DNA of 6,228 bases from Acidobacteriota bacterium (lineage in GTDB: Bacteria; Acidobacteriota; Terriglobia; Bryobacterales; Bryobacteraceae). This document shows positions 5,193 to 6,228 of this stretch, in pieces. The stretch covers positions 1 through 6,228 of the forward strand of contig CANIFK010000336.1 in assembly GCA_947466555.1 (NCBI GenBank), written 5' to 3'. Position 1 is the first letter of the stretch, and each line of letters starts with the position of its first letter. The position numbers were made by a program, and so were the translations under genes. The notes beneath the pieces were generated by a model. The model worked only from the letters and a program-made list of their open reading frames with translations, was not told where the DNA came from and searched no databases.

Positions 5193-6101
5193 CGACCTCT
5201 TCCCCATCGCCAAATAAGCCGCACAACACGAAACCCAAACCAACTGCGCCAGCAGCAAATGCCCAATCTGCACCACCCCCGGCGCAGCCAGCACAATATT
5301 GAGTACCCCCAACAAAACCTGCATCCCCACCAGCATCAACGGCCATCGCAACAACCCCACCATCCCCGCATCCCCCGCATACCCCCTCCGCACCGCCCCC
5401 ACAACTCCGCTCAAAAACGCCGCGCAAAACACCGCCACAAAAGGATGAATCACCCGCAAACGCACCAGAAAATGCTGCCCCGCCGTCAAATCCTCCCGCA
5501 CCTTCGCCCATAACGACCCATCGAGCGTCGGCTGCAGCGGGAACAGCGTGTCCCCCAACGCCGTCACCGCCCCCGTCATATTCGTAAACACCAGAACCAG
5601 CATCGCCGCCAGCAACAACCCCCGCCCCGCCGCCCGCGTCGCCACCACCACGGGTGACGCCCACCACGCCATCGCCGTCGACGCCGCCATCAGCAACAAC
5701 GTGTTCGCCAAGTGCAGCCCAATCACCACCGCCCGGCTCACCGACGCGTCGTTCACCACCAACTCTTTCTTCACCAACACCGCGCCCACAAAACCCTCGA
5801 CGAGAATAAAGAACATCATCGCCAACGCCGCCCGCAGCACCCGCCGGTCCCCCAACTTCCACGCCCACACAATGAACCCAATCCCAAACACCCCGCACAG
5901 CCCGCTCGTCACCCGGTGCGTGAATTCAATAATGGTCTTCGCCGCCGGAGCCACCGGCACCACGTCGCCATTACACAACGGCCAATGGTTCCCACACCCC
6001 GCCCCCGCCCCCGCAATGCGCACCCACGCGCCGAACAAAATCACCGCAATCAAATACCCAACAAACCACCACGCCCAACGCGAAAAAGTGTGCCGCTGCA
6101 T
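5178..6101 (-). CDS. ctaA: Heme A synthase (COX15/CtaA)
   Basis: A 307-residue multi-pass membrane protein that oxidises the C8 methyl group of heme O to a formyl group, making heme A for aa3-type cytochrome oxidases. About eight membrane helices form two four-helix halves. The family signature is clear: 'GAWVRIAGAGAGCGNHWPLC' near residues 24-43 with the cysteine pair C36/C43, then 'EFTHR' with catalytic E59 and haem ligand H62. Three further conserved histidines, H130 ('GLHL'), H219 ('RVIHP') and H281 ('QIGHL'), complete the four-histidine set known from Bacillus CtaA. The ATG at 6101-6099 is preferred; a GTG 8 codons upstream (6125) adds only a poorly conserved extension. Neither has a strong Shine-Dalgarno site. 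The next minus-strand gene upstream ends 38 bases ahead, so cotranscription is possible. No heme O synthase or oxidase gene is in the window. Confidence 0.93.
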   Translation of the reverse strand: MQRHTFSRWAWWFVGYLIAVILFGAWVRIAGAGAGCGNHWPLCNGDVVPVAPAAKTIIEFTHRVTSGLCGVFGIGFIVWAWKLGDRRVLRAALAMMFFILVEGFVGAVLVKKELVVNDASVSRAVVIGLHLANTLLLMAASTAMAWWASPVVVATRAAGRGLLLAAMLVLVFTNMTGAVTALGDTLFPLQPTLDGSLWAKVREDLTAGQHFLVRLRVIHPFVAVFCAAFLSGVVGAVRRGYAGDAGMVGLLRWPLMLVGMQVLLGVLNIVLAAPGVVQIGHLLLAQLVWVSCCAAYLAMGKRSLAGA

Positions 6102-6139
6102 GCTGTTACCAGCGTACAGCGGCACCAGAGAATCACCAA

Positions 6140-6228
6140 CTACTCAAACTTCAGGAAGAACTCCACCCCGCGGCTCAGCGTCACATTCGCGCCCAGCCCC
6201 AGGATCGGCATCGACCCGGTCTTAAACA
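6140..6228 (-). CDS. C-terminal fragment of an unidentified gene, possibly a beta-barrel protein
   Basis: An open frame enters from the right edge on the minus strand and stops at TAG (6142-6140), giving the last 28 residues. The end reads 'LGLGANVTLSRGVEFFLKFE', alternating polar and hydrophobic with a terminal aromatic-rich strand, as in the last strands of outer-membrane beta-barrels. Wobble positions are mostly G, matching ctaA. It is too short to name. It lies 38 bases ahead of ctaA on the same strand and could be the preceding gene of the same transcript. Confidence 0.5.
   Translation of the reverse strand, partial: FKTGSMPILGLGANVTLSRGVEFFLKFE

Noticed and set aside
5548..6225. Plus-strand frame of 225 codons opposite ctaA
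   Set aside because: Thr/Pro/Ala-rich without hydrophobic pattern or motifs; ctaA on the minus strand has all its haem-ligand histidines and cysteines.
1..6228. CRISPR array, tRNA or rRNA gene, IS element, integrase or attachment site
   Set aside because: Looked for direct repeats with spacers, cloverleaf-like segments, transposase motifs and terminal inverted repeats; none was seen.

Overview
The window is GC-rich bacterial DNA, densely packed with genes, probably from a soil or sediment Acidobacteriota of the Bryobacterales/Solibacter kind. That placement is an inference from gene style: a Planctomycete/Acidobacteria-type haem-binding cytochrome c beside a PQQ dehydrogenase, secreted DUF4440 proteins and heme A synthase. 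There is no rRNA or other marker to prove it.

Layout: (1) 1-586, minus strand: the N-terminal part of an LGFP-repeat protein that runs off the left edge. (2) 587-784: a 198-base gap with a perfect 9-bp inverted repeat. (3) 785-1189, minus: a DUF1801/YdhG-like protein. (4) 1190-1263: a short AT-rich divergent promoter region. (5) 1264-5192, plus: five tightly packed genes. These are a di-haem cytochrome c, a periplasmic PQQ-dependent alcohol dehydrogenase (joined to the cytochrome gene by an ATGA overlap), a secreted DUF4440/SnoaL-like protein, an amidohydrolase-2 lactonase-like enzyme and a three-helix small membrane protein. (6) 5178-6101, minus: heme A synthase (ctaA), whose 3' end overlaps the last plus-strand gene. 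(7) 6140-6228, minus: the last 28 codons of another gene, perhaps a beta-barrel protein.

How the genes may work together: the dehydrogenase would oxidise an alcohol or sugar-like substrate in the periplasm and pass electrons to the adjacent di-haem cytochrome, then to a terminal oxidase. CtaA makes the heme A needed by aa3-type oxidases. The dehydrogenase carries the extra aspartate (D293-W-D295) that marks lanthanide-using PQQ alcohol dehydrogenases. The lactonase-like gene would fit downstream of sugar or lactone-producing oxidation, but it lacks a signal peptide, so that link is only a suggestion.

A broad compositional feature: from about 780 to the right end the plus strand is strongly C over G whichever strand is coding. 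Plus-strand genes prefer C-ending codons and minus-strand genes G-ending ones. The LGFP gene at the left end does not share this skew. I found no tRNA, rRNA, CRISPR, IS element or recombinase. I see no clearly novel system; the best leads are the probable lanthanide PQQ dehydrogenase module, a candidate leaderless promoter inside the cluster, and the LGFP gene with its palindrome.
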